NCBI GenBank assembly: GCA_949987565.1
Contig: OX465109.1
Coordinates: forward strand, 8,934,920-8,998,919
DNA: 64,000 nt
Origin: Luidia sarsii
Lineage: Eukaryota; Echinodermata; Asteroidea; Paxillosida; Luidiidae
Direction: 5' to 3'
Within the stretch, counting starts at the first letter, position 1; each line of letters begins with the position of its first letter. The notes below the pieces were generated by a model, which worked only from the letters and a program-made list of their open reading frames with translations, had not been told where the DNA came from and ran no database searches. Below, in pieces: positions 1 through 11,245 of this stretch. Made by a program: the position numbers and the translations under genes.

Positions 1-106
1 CTTCAACAGTACAGGGTTATCATCGTCTTAACATATGCTTAGCGTAGGCAAATGTAGTTACTTATAGTTATTATTCTGGTATTTAATAGGACGTTTACCC
101 TTTTCA

Positions 107-134
107 GTGTGTGGGTGTGTGTGTGTGTGTGTGT
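107..134. repeat. (GT)n microsatellite
   Basis: About 14 GT units with one interruption (GTGGGT). Confidence 0.9.
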
Positions 135-874
135 CACCCAAAGGTGTAGATACCATCCTCAACACTAATGTGCAACTACAAGCCAGGTCCTGCCTCAAGG
201 AAACACAAGACGCATTGGAACGGGTTAGTTAATGTTGGCCCTTATCTTCAAACTCATATGACATATGTATGACTTAGGCCTATGTCCTTATGTAGGAACA
301 ATGTCCTTTGGGTACGCGGTTATACTAGTACGTTCCACATCTATGTTGTACGTACGAGTTATAATTCGTACGTACGAGATATAGCCTAAGTCGCACGTAT
401 AAGTTAAACATCGTATTTTCGACATACATGTACATGTACAAACACACATACGTGAGGTAAGTGAGGTAGGCCTTGCTTTTTTGCCATGTCCCTAATACAG
501 CTTCGTAGGTACAGTGTAATTGCCTCGTTCAAACTTAATGACAGCAATGGAGGTAAAGCTCGACTGTTTTCTGTACCATGCTATGACGTAGGGAACGACA
601 CTCGAGTTGAACACAACACCGTTTAGAGTTGTAACCTATTCCTCCCCTAAACCCCTGTCAGTGGTTTGTCTTTCCAATTATTTTCGCGCATGCCGTTGAA
701 ATCTGCGCCGTCGAAATTGACGAACGATAATGGTCAATTTTATCTGCTGTTGTGAACATAGAATCCACCGTTCAGCGCATAAATTCTGCGTTAGCTCTGA
801 AAGGGCCGAATCCTTACTTACTTAGTAGGATCCATAAAATGAATTATCCGCCTACGGTGTCCCGTAAGCGCAGA
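135..874. other. No gene seen
   Basis: Moderately AT-rich unique sequence with a few ACGTACG and ACATGT palindromes (340-430). No acceptor or exon for the left-edge gene was recognised. Confidence 0.6.
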
Positions 875-989
875 ATTCTGAATTTGGCTGAAATGGTAAG
901 AGCGCATGTCCGCAAAACCAGAGGTTTCGGGTTCAAGTCCCGGTCCAGTTAAAGTTTTCCTTTCCATTTCCCTCTTAAAAAAAAAAATT
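875..989 (+). repeat. tRNA-derived SINE, family A copy 1, with A tail
   Basis: A tRNA-like block has an A-box-like TGGCTGAAATGG and a B-box GGTTCAAGTCC. It is followed by a CCGGTCCAGTTAAAGTTTTCC tail shared with the copy at 13.3 kb, and then an A-run at 979-989. The acceptor and anticodon stems do not close, so this is a SINE, not a tRNA gene. Confidence 0.6.
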
Positions 990-1344
990 GTATAAATAAG
1001 TTGCTTAAAAATAGTTACGTCAGAATTACGTCATCATTGTAGGTTTAAAAGAATTTTAAACTATACATTTGCATCATAACGCATCTCAGATCTGATCAAC
1101 TTAACATCGCTATACAAGTATATTCCACAATAAATCCTTATGTTCTAAAGAAAGGAGACAAAGCGGGAAAGCCAGGTGACAGACACAAAACCTTTAGTTT
1201 GTACTAGCTCCCTTACCACCTAAACGATGCAGATTTTAGCTATACTTCCAAAAAATCAATTATTATTGCTGGGGACGGGGCAATAGTCAGAAGTATTTTA
1301 CCATTAAATTGACCCATACCCTGGGGATTACACGCAAGTTACCA

Positions 1345-1390
1345 TACTATAACATGATGTTTGCCTCGAGAAGAATGTAATTGAACCCAA
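1345..1390 (+). repeat. Fragment of the tRNA-bearing foldback family (terminal part)
   Basis: ATAACATGATGTTTGCCTCG and the following bases match the terminal inverted repeat of the elements at 60880-61164 and 61743-62160. Only about 40 bp are preserved. Confidence 0.55.
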
Positions 1391-1537
1391 TGTGCATTTA
1401 CAATGAAAACAAGGATTAGTTGACTATCAGACTACAGCATTTCTGGGATCACATAAAGGTTGTGCAGGTTTTTTTTAACCATTCTGACTTGGCTACAAAC
1501 GGAGCTCATATACGTTTAAACTTGACTTAGTACTCAC

Positions 1538-1595
1538 CAAGACTCAGCATCACGGGAACCATTAGCAGTGTGAGGCACACGGCTCTTCCGTCCAT
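1538..1595 (-). CDS. First coding exon, signal peptide start, of an unidentified gene running off the left edge
   Basis: Reading leftward, an ATG at 1595 in good context (A at -3, G at +4) encodes MDGRAVCLTLLMVPVMLSL plus the first base of a Gly codon. It then meets a consensus donor, GTGAGTAC, beginning at 1537. A short charged start followed by a hydrophobic Leu/Val/Met core is what an N-terminal secretion signal looks like. The exon ends in phase 1, a common phase for signal-peptide exons. No following exon was recognised between 1 and 1537, so the rest should lie left of the window and the mature protein is unknown. Upstream on this strand (1596-1760) there is a CRE-like TGACGTCG near 1698-1705 and no clear TATA box. 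The exon lies about 5.8 kb from the + strand signal-peptide exon at 7362 and points away from it. The call rests on ATG context, hydrophobicity and donor only. A chance match is possible. Confidence 0.48.
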
Positions 1596-3354
1596 TGTAA
1601 ATCCACGATTCACCAGGCCTGTGGTACCAGTGACAGATATTTCCAAGCAAATCCAAATGATAGAGAAAGGAGAGCGAGACGATCATGAAAAAGGGGCGAC
1701 GTCATATCTTGATTGCCATTTTTTTGGTGACCTACGTGAGACGTGAACTGTGTGCTTAATTGTCTGGATGTTAATAAGTAATTTTCAAGTCTATGTTACT
1801 GTCAAACTCGGCGGGGTTTTTCCCGACATCAGTAATGGTCGATTTGCCATGAAAAAAAAAACCCCACAATCATACGATCCATTTTCTGCACTTGAGCAAA
1901 TTTGCAGTGTTTCCTTATTTAAGCTTGGAGGGATTCGTGAAGACATACCGGTAGTGGCCGCGTATATAATGTACACAGGGACAACGACGTAGGTTGAATC
2001 TTACTCAAAAACTTGTGTATAGGTGTATACTTATTTTGTGTTGTCAGGAACAACTGTAAATTGTGTTTATGTCAATGAGAGCGAACACGAACCTCTCCTG
2101 AAATGCAGCGTATGGTATGTGAACACTATTGGCACCCCCTGAACAATATTACGCGTCATTGTACAAAGGTGAAAACATCCACTCCCTGGTAGTTATGTCA
2201 CCAACCGCCCATTCCTTGAAATTGTCGAAACCTCATTCGGCGACTCATTCAAAGTGGGAGGTCGCACGCGTTTGTTTAGCGCTAGTTCACGCTAAGTGCG
2301 AGCGTAGTGCGTGGGAATTTCTCCTCGTTTTAACCATGAAATGATTGCAGTAAAGCAGTTCGAGATAGCCCCATACATAGGGGCGACCCCGAATCGTATT
2401 CTTGTATTCTTTGGTCTGTGTTTCCATTGCACATTTTGTGGCCACAAGCTCCAGCCGTTGGTTCCTCGTGCCACTAGCAATCGTGCATATCTAGCCACAC
2501 CCCAGTGACACTCTCTAATTGTAGCCTGATCATTTCTTTTATAAAATCGTTTGTTTTTTCTCCAATAGCTAAACCTTTATACTCTCTGAGGGGCCCTCTG
2601 GCTTTTTTTGTGTATGTATGCATACTTTTCTTGGCTATCCTTAGTCAGAGTCACTGCCGGCTGCTTCTCGCTGTCAAGTTATGTTATAGGCCTAACCACC
2701 TCTCCCTCCATCACAATGGCAGCGTATACGACCATGACTTGCGTTAATTGCTTCTTACCGTGCAGTCCAAGAACAGCAGCCACGGGTTCCTTGTCCGGCA
2801 ATGGAAGCTACTGCAAAAAAAGAGAGAGCTAGACCTCCTATAATATATTCAGAGCATGTACATAGCCTCAGGCACTTCCAGCAATACTGCTGCTGCACAT
2901 CAGGACAAAAAACTGAACATGGAGAGCTACGCCGTGAATCTCGGTTGGTTTGTCACCAGCCGCGGCCTTATCCTGAACATTTTTGGTCAAACATAATCCG
3001 GTTAATCATTAACACTGGGCAATAATGTTGGCAGTGCCAGGCAGATCCGTCCACTATGATATAACATTCCCGTGTAATAGGACTAGTCTATCAAGAGTAA
3101 GTTGTCCGACAGACGGGTCCGGTCCCGTATGCCTTATGTAAACATACCGATGAGTTTTGATGCTGTAATGTAGCTACTATTTAAGAAGCTGTATTAGGGA
3201 CATGTATTAGGGACTCCCTTACCTCACTCGTACGTACCAAATGTATGCCTATGGCAGACCATCTAGGTTTATTTCTATGACAGACGTACGAAATGTTATC
3301 GCATGTACGACGTCCCGATAAAGTTGTGTGCTACTATTTGTTTGTGTCAGAAAA
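1596..3354. other. Upstream region of the left-edge gene; no further gene seen
   Basis: It contains the presumed promoter of the - strand exon at 1538-1595. ORFs of 60-80 codons (1750-3025) overlap on both strands, lack recognisable domains and are probably chance. Confidence 0.55.
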
Positions 3355-3475
3355 AAAAATCATCCAGCCAGCCAGCCAACCTGCCAGACAGCCAGCCAGC
3401 CAACCTGCCAGTCGACCTGCCAGCCAGCCACCCAGCTAGCATGCAAGCAAGAAAGCAAGCAAGCAAGTAAGCAAA
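3355..3475. repeat. Degenerate tetranucleotide repeat, (CAGC)n passing into (AAGC)n
   Basis: CAGCCAGC and CAACCTGC blocks are followed by GCAAGCAAGCAAG. It shows no coding sense. Confidence 0.85.
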
Positions 3476-3694
3476 TTGAGCTGCATCATGTTAACTTATC
3501 ATCATTGTAGTTATGCTCGTTTTCCTTAAAAATAAAAAAAAGTCTCCCACTGGGACGCCTACTAAATTCTACATCTTACACTATGGCGCCCTCTGTTGAC
3601 GGTCTGCATGGTTTTTTTTACCCGGCCCCATAACAAAATGCAATAGCGCCCCCTCCCTCGTCCCCGTCGGACTTCTGATGCCCCTCAGTAAAAA

Positions 3695-5735
3695 TCGTGT
3701 AATTATCCCCCTCTCTCTTCTGTTTTTTCTCCCTGTCTTTCTCCACTCCTTACGTCCCTCACTCGTTTCCCTCCCTCCCCTCACTCTTCCTCTTTTTCCA
3801 TCTCTCACCTCCTCTCTCCCCCTATTTCTCTCCCTCTCCCTCCCTCCCTCTCCCTCTCTCCCTCGCTCACTCCCACTCCTCTCTCTATTTCCATCTAACC
3901 CCTCTCTCTCCATCCCTCTCCCCTCCTCCCTTGCCTGTCTGGCACCCTGCCCGCCCCCCCCCCCACTCCTTTATTGTCTCCCTCCCTGCCCCCCTCTCCC
4001 TGCCTGCTTGGCACCCTGCCCCTCCTTTCTTGTCTCCCTCCCTGCCCCCTTCCCCTGCCTCCTCCTGCCTCCTCCCTACCTCCCACCCTGCCTTCCTGCG
4101 TCCCTCCTTCCCTGCCTCCCCCTGCCTCCCTGCCTCCCTCCTTCCCTGCCTCCCCCTGCCTCCCACCCTGCCTCCCACCCTGCCTCCCTCCTTCCCTGCC
4201 TTCCCCCTGCCTCCTCCCTACCTCCCACCCTGCCTTCCTGCCTCCCTCCTTCCCTGCCTCCCTCCCTGCCTCCTTCCCCCTCCCTTCCTCCCTGCCTCCC
4301 TGCCTCCCTGCCTCCCTAGCTCCTTCCTCCTCCCTTCCTCCCTGCCTCCCTCCTTCCCTGCCTCCCTCCCTGCCTCCCACCCTGCCTCCCTCCGTGCCTC
4401 CCTCCCTGCCTCCTTCCTTTCCCCTCCCTTCCTCCCTGCCTGCACCCCTGCCTGCATCCCTGCCTCCCACCCTGCCTCCCACCCTGCCTCCTTCCTTTCC
4501 CCTCCTTTCCTCCCTGCCTGCATCCCTGCCTGCATCCCTGCCTCCCACCCTGCCTCCCACCCTGCCTCCCTCCCTGCCTCCCACCCTGCCTCCCACCCTG
4601 CCTCCCACCCTGCCTCCCACCCTGCCTCCCTCCTTCCCCCTCCTTTCCTCCCTGCCTGCATCCCTGCCTGCATCCCTGCCTCCCACCCTGCCTCCCTCCC
4701 TGCCTCCCTCCCTGCCTCCCACCCTGCCTCCCTCCTTCCCCCTCCTTTCCTCCCTGCCTGCATCCCTGCCTGCATCCCTGCCTCCCACCCTGCCTCCCAC
4801 CCTGCCTCCCTCCGTGCCTCCCTCCCTGCCTCCCACCCTGCCTCCCTCCTTCCCCCTCCTTTCCTCCCTGCCTGCATCCCTGCCTGCATCCCTGCCTCCC
4901 ACCCTGCCTCCCACCCTGCCTCCCTCCGTGCCTCCCTCCCTGCCTCCTTCCTTTCCCCTCCCTTCCTCCCTGCCTGCATCCCTGCCTGCATCCCTGCCTC
5001 CCACCCTGCCTCCCACCCTGCCTCCCACCCTGCCTCCCACCCTGCCTCCCACCCTGCCTCCTTCCTTTCCCCTCCTTTCCTCCCTGCCTGTATCCCTGCC
5101 TGCATCCCTGCCTCCCACCCTGCCTCCCACCCTGCCTCCCACCCTTCCTCCCACCCTGCCTCCCACCCTGCCTCCCTCCTTCCCCCTCCTTTCCTCCCTG
5201 CCTGCATCCCTGCCTGCATCCCTGCCTCCCACCCTGCCTCCCTCCCTGCCTCCCTCCCTGCCTCCCAACCTGCCTCCCTCCTTCCCCCTCCTTTCCTCCC
5301 TGCCTGCATCCCTGCCTGCATCCCTGCCTCCCACCCTGCCTCCCACCCTGCCTCCCTCCGTGCCTCCCTCCCTGCCTCCCACCCTGCCTCCCTCCTTCCC
5401 CCTCCTTTCCTCCCTGCCTGCATCCCTGCCTGCATCCCTGCCTCCCACCCTGCCTCCCTCCCTGCCTCCCTCCCTGCCTCCCTCCCTGCCTCCCACCCTG
5501 CCTCCCTCCTTCCCCCTCCCTTCCTCCCTGCCTGCATCCCTGCCTCCCACCCTGCCTCCCACCCTGCCTCCCTGCCTGCCTGCCTCCTTCCCCCTCCCTT
5601 CCTCCCTGCCTGCATCCCTGCCTGCATCCCTGCCTCTCACCCTGCCCCCCACCCTGCCTCCCTCCTTTCCCCTCCCTTCCTCCCTGCCTGCATCCCTGCC
5701 TGCATCCCTGCCTCCCTCCCTCCAGGCACCAACCC
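3695..5735. repeat. 2-kb pyrimidine minisatellite (CTGCCTCCCACC-type units in about 100-117 bp higher-order repeats)
   Basis: A CT-rich prefix (3695-3950) leads into arrays of 12-bp CTGCCTCCCACC and CTGCCTCCCTCC units. These are punctuated about 13 times by a CCTGCCTGCATCCCTGCCTG block (for example near 4516, 4655, 4755, 4870, 4972, 5205, 5302, 5416), giving a higher-order period near 100-117 bp. Frames of 470-727 codons run through it on both strands because the unit lacks stops. These are not genes. On the - strand it reads AGGGTGGGAGGCAGGGTGGG, a G-quadruplex pattern. Confidence 0.9.
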
Positions 5736-5759
5736 ACCCGTTCGCTTAGGCAAGAACCT

Positions 5760-7361
5760 GAGAACTCCCCCAAAATCCAACTACGGGCAGCAGCAGAGAA
5801 GGGCGATAGAGGGCGGTGGAAAATGCAGTTCATATCTGACGAATCGATACCAGAGGAATTCCCGATGTAAAAAGCCTCATACAGAGAGAACGACGGATCT
5901 GTTCAGTGCCATTGTAAAGCAGCGCAGCCAACAGTCAACGGTATTGCGGTTGCTGAACAGCCCCCGCCGATCGGACAATGCCCTGCGTCTATTGACCTGG
6001 CAACCGCCAGTGGAAGCCGCCGTCCTTATTTCAGTATTTCCAATTTTTGCCCAAGTGCCGCGTGCGTGTGCCTGTATGCGGGCTGGTTTCGCGTGTGTGC
6101 GCGGCTGTGCATAGAACAACTACCGCATCGCACAGACCACGCCACTCGCCGATCATTGCGCGCCGCGCACAGCTGTAGACAGACAACCAGGCCGCGGCGT
6201 GGTGTGTGTGGGTGTGTGTGTGTGCGCGCAGAGGAGTAGAACGCACTTGTGCCGTCAACCGAGCCGCTGAGCAACTTGTAGCCTGCTGAAAACCTTGCCG
6301 AGTATTCCCCTCCCCCCTCCGGACGGCACGGTCGGTAATCTCCGTCGACTTGTCGACACGGCGCTGGCACGGACGTCGACCGCGTGCAAATTAATGGCCA
6401 CCACTCTCACTCTCTCTCCCTAAACGCGTGAAACCCGGAAGGAGCGTAGGAACCAAGAAGACAGCGAGTGATTGATAGCCGGACTTGGTGTACATGTACA
6501 TGTACGTAGTTTGCCTGCACTGCGTGCACCGTCCAACGCGTTGGATTCGAGAGGGAAGAATTTGGCTCGCGGAGCGGATCGATCGAGCACCTCCGTCTCT
6601 CCACCTACGGTACCATCCCCCGCATCCCCTCCAGGAGCCCACGGTGATCGACGTCGGAGCGGGAAGCCCGCACCCGGTGCTGACACTTTCTTTAAGCGGG
6701 TGGGAGAACTGGGCCGCCGGGCGGCAAGCGACCGGAGTTATCATCGGCCTACCGCCACGCAGGCACGGCACGCAGACCCGCACGTCCGAGCCGCGCCTGC
6801 CGTGCATGGCCGCTCATCTCATCGGGAGAATACCGGCTCTCGGTCGCCAGCGCCGACCGCCGGGCGCGCCGAGACTGACGCCGACTGGATTCGAACCCCG
6901 GAGTGCCAGCTCGCCGGGTGCTGACTGACGTCGGTCTTCGCACTGGAATACGCCACCGCTCGTCTCGCCCGCCGTCCGGTAACCGAACTGCTTGTGGGAC
7001 GGTCGACCCATCTCTGTGCGAATCACATCTCGGGACCGTCACCAATCAGTGGCTGTCCCATCTCTACCGTTGTTGGACTCGACCAGATCGCTGGTTGGGA
7101 GTTCAGTCGAGCCCGGTGACTTGTATATGGGCTCTAGCAGGAGGCAGCCAGGACATTGACTGAACCCCGGTGGTGGCCCGGGAGTCGGTCCCCTGCTCTC
7201 GACCCCGCGACCAGCCGCCCGCTGCCGAGTGAGTTGGCCGCCGACAGCCGGGCGGAGAGTCAAAGGAAGCTCAACCCCGCCGCAGCCCCCACCATCCTCC
7301 CTCCCTCACTTGAATCCGCCAAGATCAGGCCGGAAGACCAGGCCGACCCGAGCCGCCAGCC
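5760..7361 (+). promoter_or_regulatory. CpG-rich promoter and 5' UTR region of the Ly6-type gene
   Basis: From about 5.76 to 7.41 kb the sequence is markedly GC- and CpG-rich with few repeats, unlike the flanking pyrimidine minisatellite and the AT-richer intron. It leads directly into the ATG at 7362. Overlapping ORFs in several frames here (6391-7163) look like by-products of GC richness and resemble no protein I know. A short TG/CG tract lies at 6202-6230 and an ACATGT cluster at 6489-6506. No convincing TATA box was seen, so initiation from a CpG-island type promoter is the simplest reading. The transcription start and any 5' UTR introns cannot be placed. Confidence 0.45.
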
Positions 7362-7410
7362 ATGGATCTATCGACCTGCTGCAAGTGGCTGTCCCTGTGC
7401 GTCTCCCTGG
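7362..7410 (+). CDS. Exon 1 (signal peptide start) of a putative Ly6/uPAR-type secreted or GPI-anchored protein
   Basis: An ATG at 7362 in strong Kozak context (GCCATGG), with an in-frame TGA upstream at 7311-7313, encodes MDLSTCCKWLSLCVSL and the first base of a Gly codon. A near-perfect donor, G|GTAAGT, follows at 7411. The hydrophobic run is typical of a signal peptide cut by a phase-1 intron. The frame closes soon after in unspliced sequence, so the exon is too short to stand out as an ORF. The next + strand segment with a good acceptor, matching phase and a reading that completes a signal peptide is 59999-60219, which would make the intron about 52.6 kb (gap included). The region just upstream is CpG-rich, as expected of a promoter and 5' UTR. 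The exon is inferred, and its pairing with 59999 is unproven. Exons missed in between remain possible. Confidence 0.58.
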
Positions 7411-7696
7411 GTAAGTGCCTCCCTCTCATCCTCGCCATTTCATGCCAGAGGCAGAATCTGCCATCAAGGTTTTTTGCTTGAGCTCAGGCCAGAGTTCCCC
7501 CCCCCTGCCCCCGTGAGGCCGGCCACCTCACTGCTTCAGTTTGACGGGCAGCTTCGGGGATTTGTCTCCTCAACTGGCCGCCTTGGGGAGAATGGTCTGG
7601 TCATCAACGATCTCGCATAAAAAAGCAACGGCGATGCACTATGGGTTATCATTCCCCGATTGCAAATGTTGAATACAGCTTAAGCCTTAAGACTCG

Positions 7697-7905
7697 TAGA
7701 TATAGCATGATGTTTGCGTCGAGGAGGAGGTAATTCGATGAGGGGTTGCCCTGCTCGACATGATAAGCAGTGAGCTTGATTCGAACCCGCAACTGGTCGT
7801 TTGGCTGATTCGAGTAATGTATAGTGGCAGGTACCGCGTTGCTTCGTACATATAACCTGATATTTCAGGCATCGGGCAAAACCACTCGGTGCTTAAATGT
7901 GTGAC
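7697..7905. repeat. Diverged copy of the tRNA-bearing foldback family
   Basis: It contains the family's terminal motif (GATGTTTGCGTCGAGGAGG), a reverse B-box (GATTCGAACCCGC) and the TTTCAGGCATCGGGCAAA tail. It lies in the presumed intron just after exon 1. Confidence 0.55.
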
Positions 7906-8129
7906 CCGTGGAGCATCAAGTTGGCGCGTCCACTACATACCAAACTCCATTATTATCTCTTTTATTTTTGAAGCAGATAAACGATTGCTAACCTAGAATC
8001 TGGCAATTTCCTGTGGAAAGCCCGACCCAACCAAGCGAAGCGACCCGGCAAACGCGATATCTTTTTGGAACTCTGAATGCTACCTTTATTATTGCCATAG
8101 CAACGGCAGAAGCACTGCGCCCCCCCAAA

Positions 8130-8132
8130 AAA

Positions 8133-8175
<43 letters not shown>

Positions 8176-8176
8176 A
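8130..8176. repeat. (TAAA)n microsatellite
   Basis: About 11 perfect AAAT/TAAA units directly abut the MITE starting at 8177. Confidence 0.9.
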
Positions 8177-8359
8177 CGCAGTGGCTGTTGTTACGGCAGT
8201 CGTCCGTGTGGTTCCCTGACTTCACAGTATTTGTCAGGATGTTTAGCTCTTGGAACCAGACTATCAGCTAATAGACTGGTTCAACCAGCCTGCAATGCTG
8301 ACGAAATACAATCAAGTCAGGGAACCACTCGGACGACTGCCGTAACAACAGCCATTGCG
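8177..8359. mobile_element. 183-bp MITE with 46-bp terminal inverted repeats, family B copy 1
   Basis: It begins CGCAGTGGCTGTTGTTACGG, and its right end is the inverted complement (about 46 bp, to the CTGACTT/AAGTCAG step). The copy at 17889-18071 has the same length and differs at four positions by my count. No clear target duplication was seen. It carries no coding capacity, so mobilisation in trans is inferred. Confidence 0.75.
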
Positions 8360-9654
8360 AAAAATAAAACGGCGCGTGTTTGGCTGACAGGAAAGGGGGC
8401 CGCCAGGCCCTGTTTAACGGCGAATTTATCGGCAGTTTATGAGTAAGGGCCGTCCTGTAACGTTCAGGAGCCGTACCATGTTCGGTCACACAGACAAAAA
8501 AAAGCGCCCGCCTCACCACCGCTGACTGTGCCGACAACTCAAGGCCTATTACTGCTAGTGCATGCTAAGACTCGTTGACGTGATCAACAAGTTCCGTAGT
8601 GCGTTTGCTTGCGCGACCGAGAGTGAGTGGGCCTCGACCGGCGGCGCCATGTTGAGCACCCTCAGGTCCATCCACACAAGCTGCACGACTCGATGCAAAC
8701 TCCCCTTGTGCACCAGTAATGTGCCAGTGATCAATTTATCATTACCCCCCCCCTCATGGTCCCGTTAATCCAAGTTCCACTTGGGAATGAAAAATAGGCG
8801 TGTGATCCCTGGAGATACGTTAAATGCTTCTGACCGACCCTCTGCCCCCCCCCCCCATCCATAGCCAGCAAAGATTGTTGAATATACGGGATGGAAGGCT
8901 GAACCTCAGGAAATTTAGATGGTAGAGCGTCGGACGGTATCCATTTTGAAATTCCACAGTCAGTACGTCTTTCCCTTGTCTTTTGAACACAGCCTTCGCT
9001 TCGTTTTGTCTATGGGCCAGAGACAGGCTGTAAACAAGTGCCGGTTCCGTATTGGAAGGATGCCTTATAACCTCCCCAAATCCCCTGTGTACATTTCTTG
9101 TGGGTGGAGTTGAGATACGTAGACAGTAACGGCGGCTCCGTCTGCGCTGGAAAGGATGTGATACGCGTTGGCTCGGGATTCCGGCCTCTGTTGTGGTTTG
9201 CTTTGGTAATGTCACAGTCCCTTTCCTGGTTGGCTGTGGAGAAGAGAACGAAAAAGCATGCCTCACTCCCCGTGAGTCAGCAGACTCAGGCAATACAAAA
9301 GCTAACCGAATTTCCTCATGCATAGTATACCCCGAATGGCGAGCAGTATCACCGCTAGCCAGATCCAAACTTAGAAGCATTCAATCCCCAATAGCTTATA
9401 GAGGGCCCGAGCTTTCCGTCCTAAGTAGGACGTTTTTGACTTTGAGAAAGGTCTCACTTAGATTGGAGAACGGAGGGGGGTGCTTAAACATGCTTAAACA
9501 TTGCAATTCCGGTTTTTGTTTGACAAATTTAGCAGAGATATGCGAAAGACTTGCTCTTGCATGTTCACTTCCTGTGTAGGTTGACCTCTGTCACGACGAC
9601 AGGGAAAATGTTTTTGTTTTCAAACAGAGGGAAGGGGAACTGAATGGGAAATTG
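8360..9654. other. Intronic sequence, no gene seen
   Basis: Includes a - strand open frame of 186 codons (8820-9380) without a recognisable domain and overlapped by + strand ORFs of similar quality. I treat it as chance. Confidence 0.5.
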
Positions 9655-9770
9655 TAGATAGATTTATATATAGAACAGCAAAGAGAAACTGAATGGACCT
9701 GGATATGAACCATGGTTTCTGGGTTAATGTACCAACACTTTACCACCTGAGCTATAACAGTTACAGGTGG
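9655..9770 (-). repeat. tRNA-derived SINE, family A copy 3
   Basis: On the - strand, TAGCTCAGGTGG (A-box-like) and GGTTCATATCC (B-box-like) are about 45 bases apart, followed by CAGGTCCATTCAGTTTC. Copies at 875 and 13300 share the CGGTCCAGT tail. Confidence 0.5.
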
Positions 9771-9780
9771 GGGCTTCGTG

Positions 9781-10568
9781 ATTGTGATGATGATGATGAG
9801 AAGGATGAGGAGGGTGAGGAGGATGTGGAGGAAGAGGGTGGAGATGATGGGGAAGGATGGAGAGGGTGAGGAGGATGTGGAGGAAGAGGGTGAAGATGAT
9901 GCGGAAGGATGAGGAGGGTGAGGAGGATGGGGGAAGAGGGTGATGATGATGGGGAAGGATGGGGAGGAAAGAGGGTGAAGATGATGGGGAAGGATGGAGA
10001 GGGTGAGGAGGATGTGGAGGAAGAGGGTGAAGATGATGCGGAAGGATGAGGAAGGTGAGGAGGATGGGGGAAGAGGGTGATGATGATGGGGAAGGATGGG
10101 GAGGAAAGAGGGTGAAGATGATGGGGAAGGATGGAGAGGGTGAGGAGGATGTAGAGGAAGAGGGTGAAGATGATGGGAAAGGATGAGGAGGGTGAGGATG
10201 ATGTGGAGGAAGAGGGTGAAGATGATTGGGAAGGATGAGGAGGGTGGGGAGGATGGGGAGGAAGAAGGTGGAGATAATGGGGAAGGATGGAGAAGGTGAG
10301 GAGGATGTGGAGGAAGAGGGTGAATATGATGCGGAAGGATAGAGAGGGTGAGGAGGATGTGGAGGAAGAGGGTGAAGATGATGGGGAAGGATGAGGAGGG
10401 TGAGGAGGATGGGGAGGAAGAAGGTGAAGATGATGGGGAAGGATGGAGAGGGTGAGGTGGATGTGGAGGAAAGAGGGTGAAGATGATGGGGAAGGATGGG
10501 GAGGAAGAGGGTGAAGATGATGGGGGAGGATGGAGAGGATGGGGAGGGTAAGGAGGATTGGGAGAGTG
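9781..10568. repeat. Purine-rich minisatellite, about 52-bp unit (GGATGA/GGAAGAGGG)
   Basis: About 15 imperfect units of the type GGGTGAGGAGGATGTGGAGG plus GAAGAGGGTGAAGATGATGG. Overlapping - strand frames of 283-330 codons rich in Ser, Pro and His are repeat by-products. Confidence 0.85.
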
Positions 10569-10894
10569 AGGGCAAACTCCCATCTGCTCAAAAACATAGT
10601 ATAGCCGCGTGACTGTTTGTTTCTGATGTACATGGGTGTTACTGTAAAAGTTAACGCTTTAGGATGATATTCACCAAAGGGCTATGTGTATTAAGGTGGT
10701 AAACAAGCTTTAATAAGTGGGTTTCTGAACCAAGCAATGAGACGGGTGTAACTTCCGTATGCTCCGTGTTGCTTGGTGTTGCCACCTCCCTTAGTCCCCC
10801 CTTTTCGGTGGATTGCTGCAACTTGCTCACTGACCCCAATGGCCCGAGATTGTCACAACTCATTGCTTAACAACCCTAACCCCTAGTGCTGCGT

Positions 10895-11245
10895 GCCTGG
10901 AATCCTCCTCAATCCTCCACAATCCTCCAATGTGAGTTTGTGCATGTACAATGTACCCCACTGCCTCTATCCTCCACAGCTAATTGCATGTAAATGGTCC
11001 TTTGTTTATAGACAGTACATGCATGGAGCTATAAGTAGGTAACTCCACGTTACGTGCCTTTGTCAAAGTTCCACAGCTTTTCATATCCTCAAAAATCCAC
11101 CAGTGTAAATTTTCTCCAGTGTAACCTTCCTCAATCCTCCACACTCCTCCAGTACACATTTTACAACCTTCATCAATCCTACACAATCCTCCAATTGGGA
11201 AATGTCATACTTGCCTCAATCCTCCACAATCCCCCATTACCCACG
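10895..11245. repeat. Imperfect tandem repeats of a CCTCAATCCTCCA motif
   Basis: CCTCAATCCTCCACAATCC and shortened versions recur at 10903, 11128, 11170 and 11214 with irregular spacers. It looks like a decayed minisatellite. Confidence 0.65.

Noticed and set aside
3895..6114. Very long ORFs (up to 727 codons) on both strands
   Set aside because: They are produced by the stop-free pyrimidine minisatellite. There is no domain, all frames are similarly open, and the protein is Pro/Ser/Ala or Gly/Arg low complexity.
6391..7163. Several overlapping ORFs upstream of exon 1
   Set aside because: High GC lowers stop frequency. The readings lack domains and the region fits promoter and 5' UTR.
8820..9380. 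186-codon - strand ORF
   Set aside because: No recognisable domain, overlapped by + strand ORFs of similar length, no splice context. Treated as chance.
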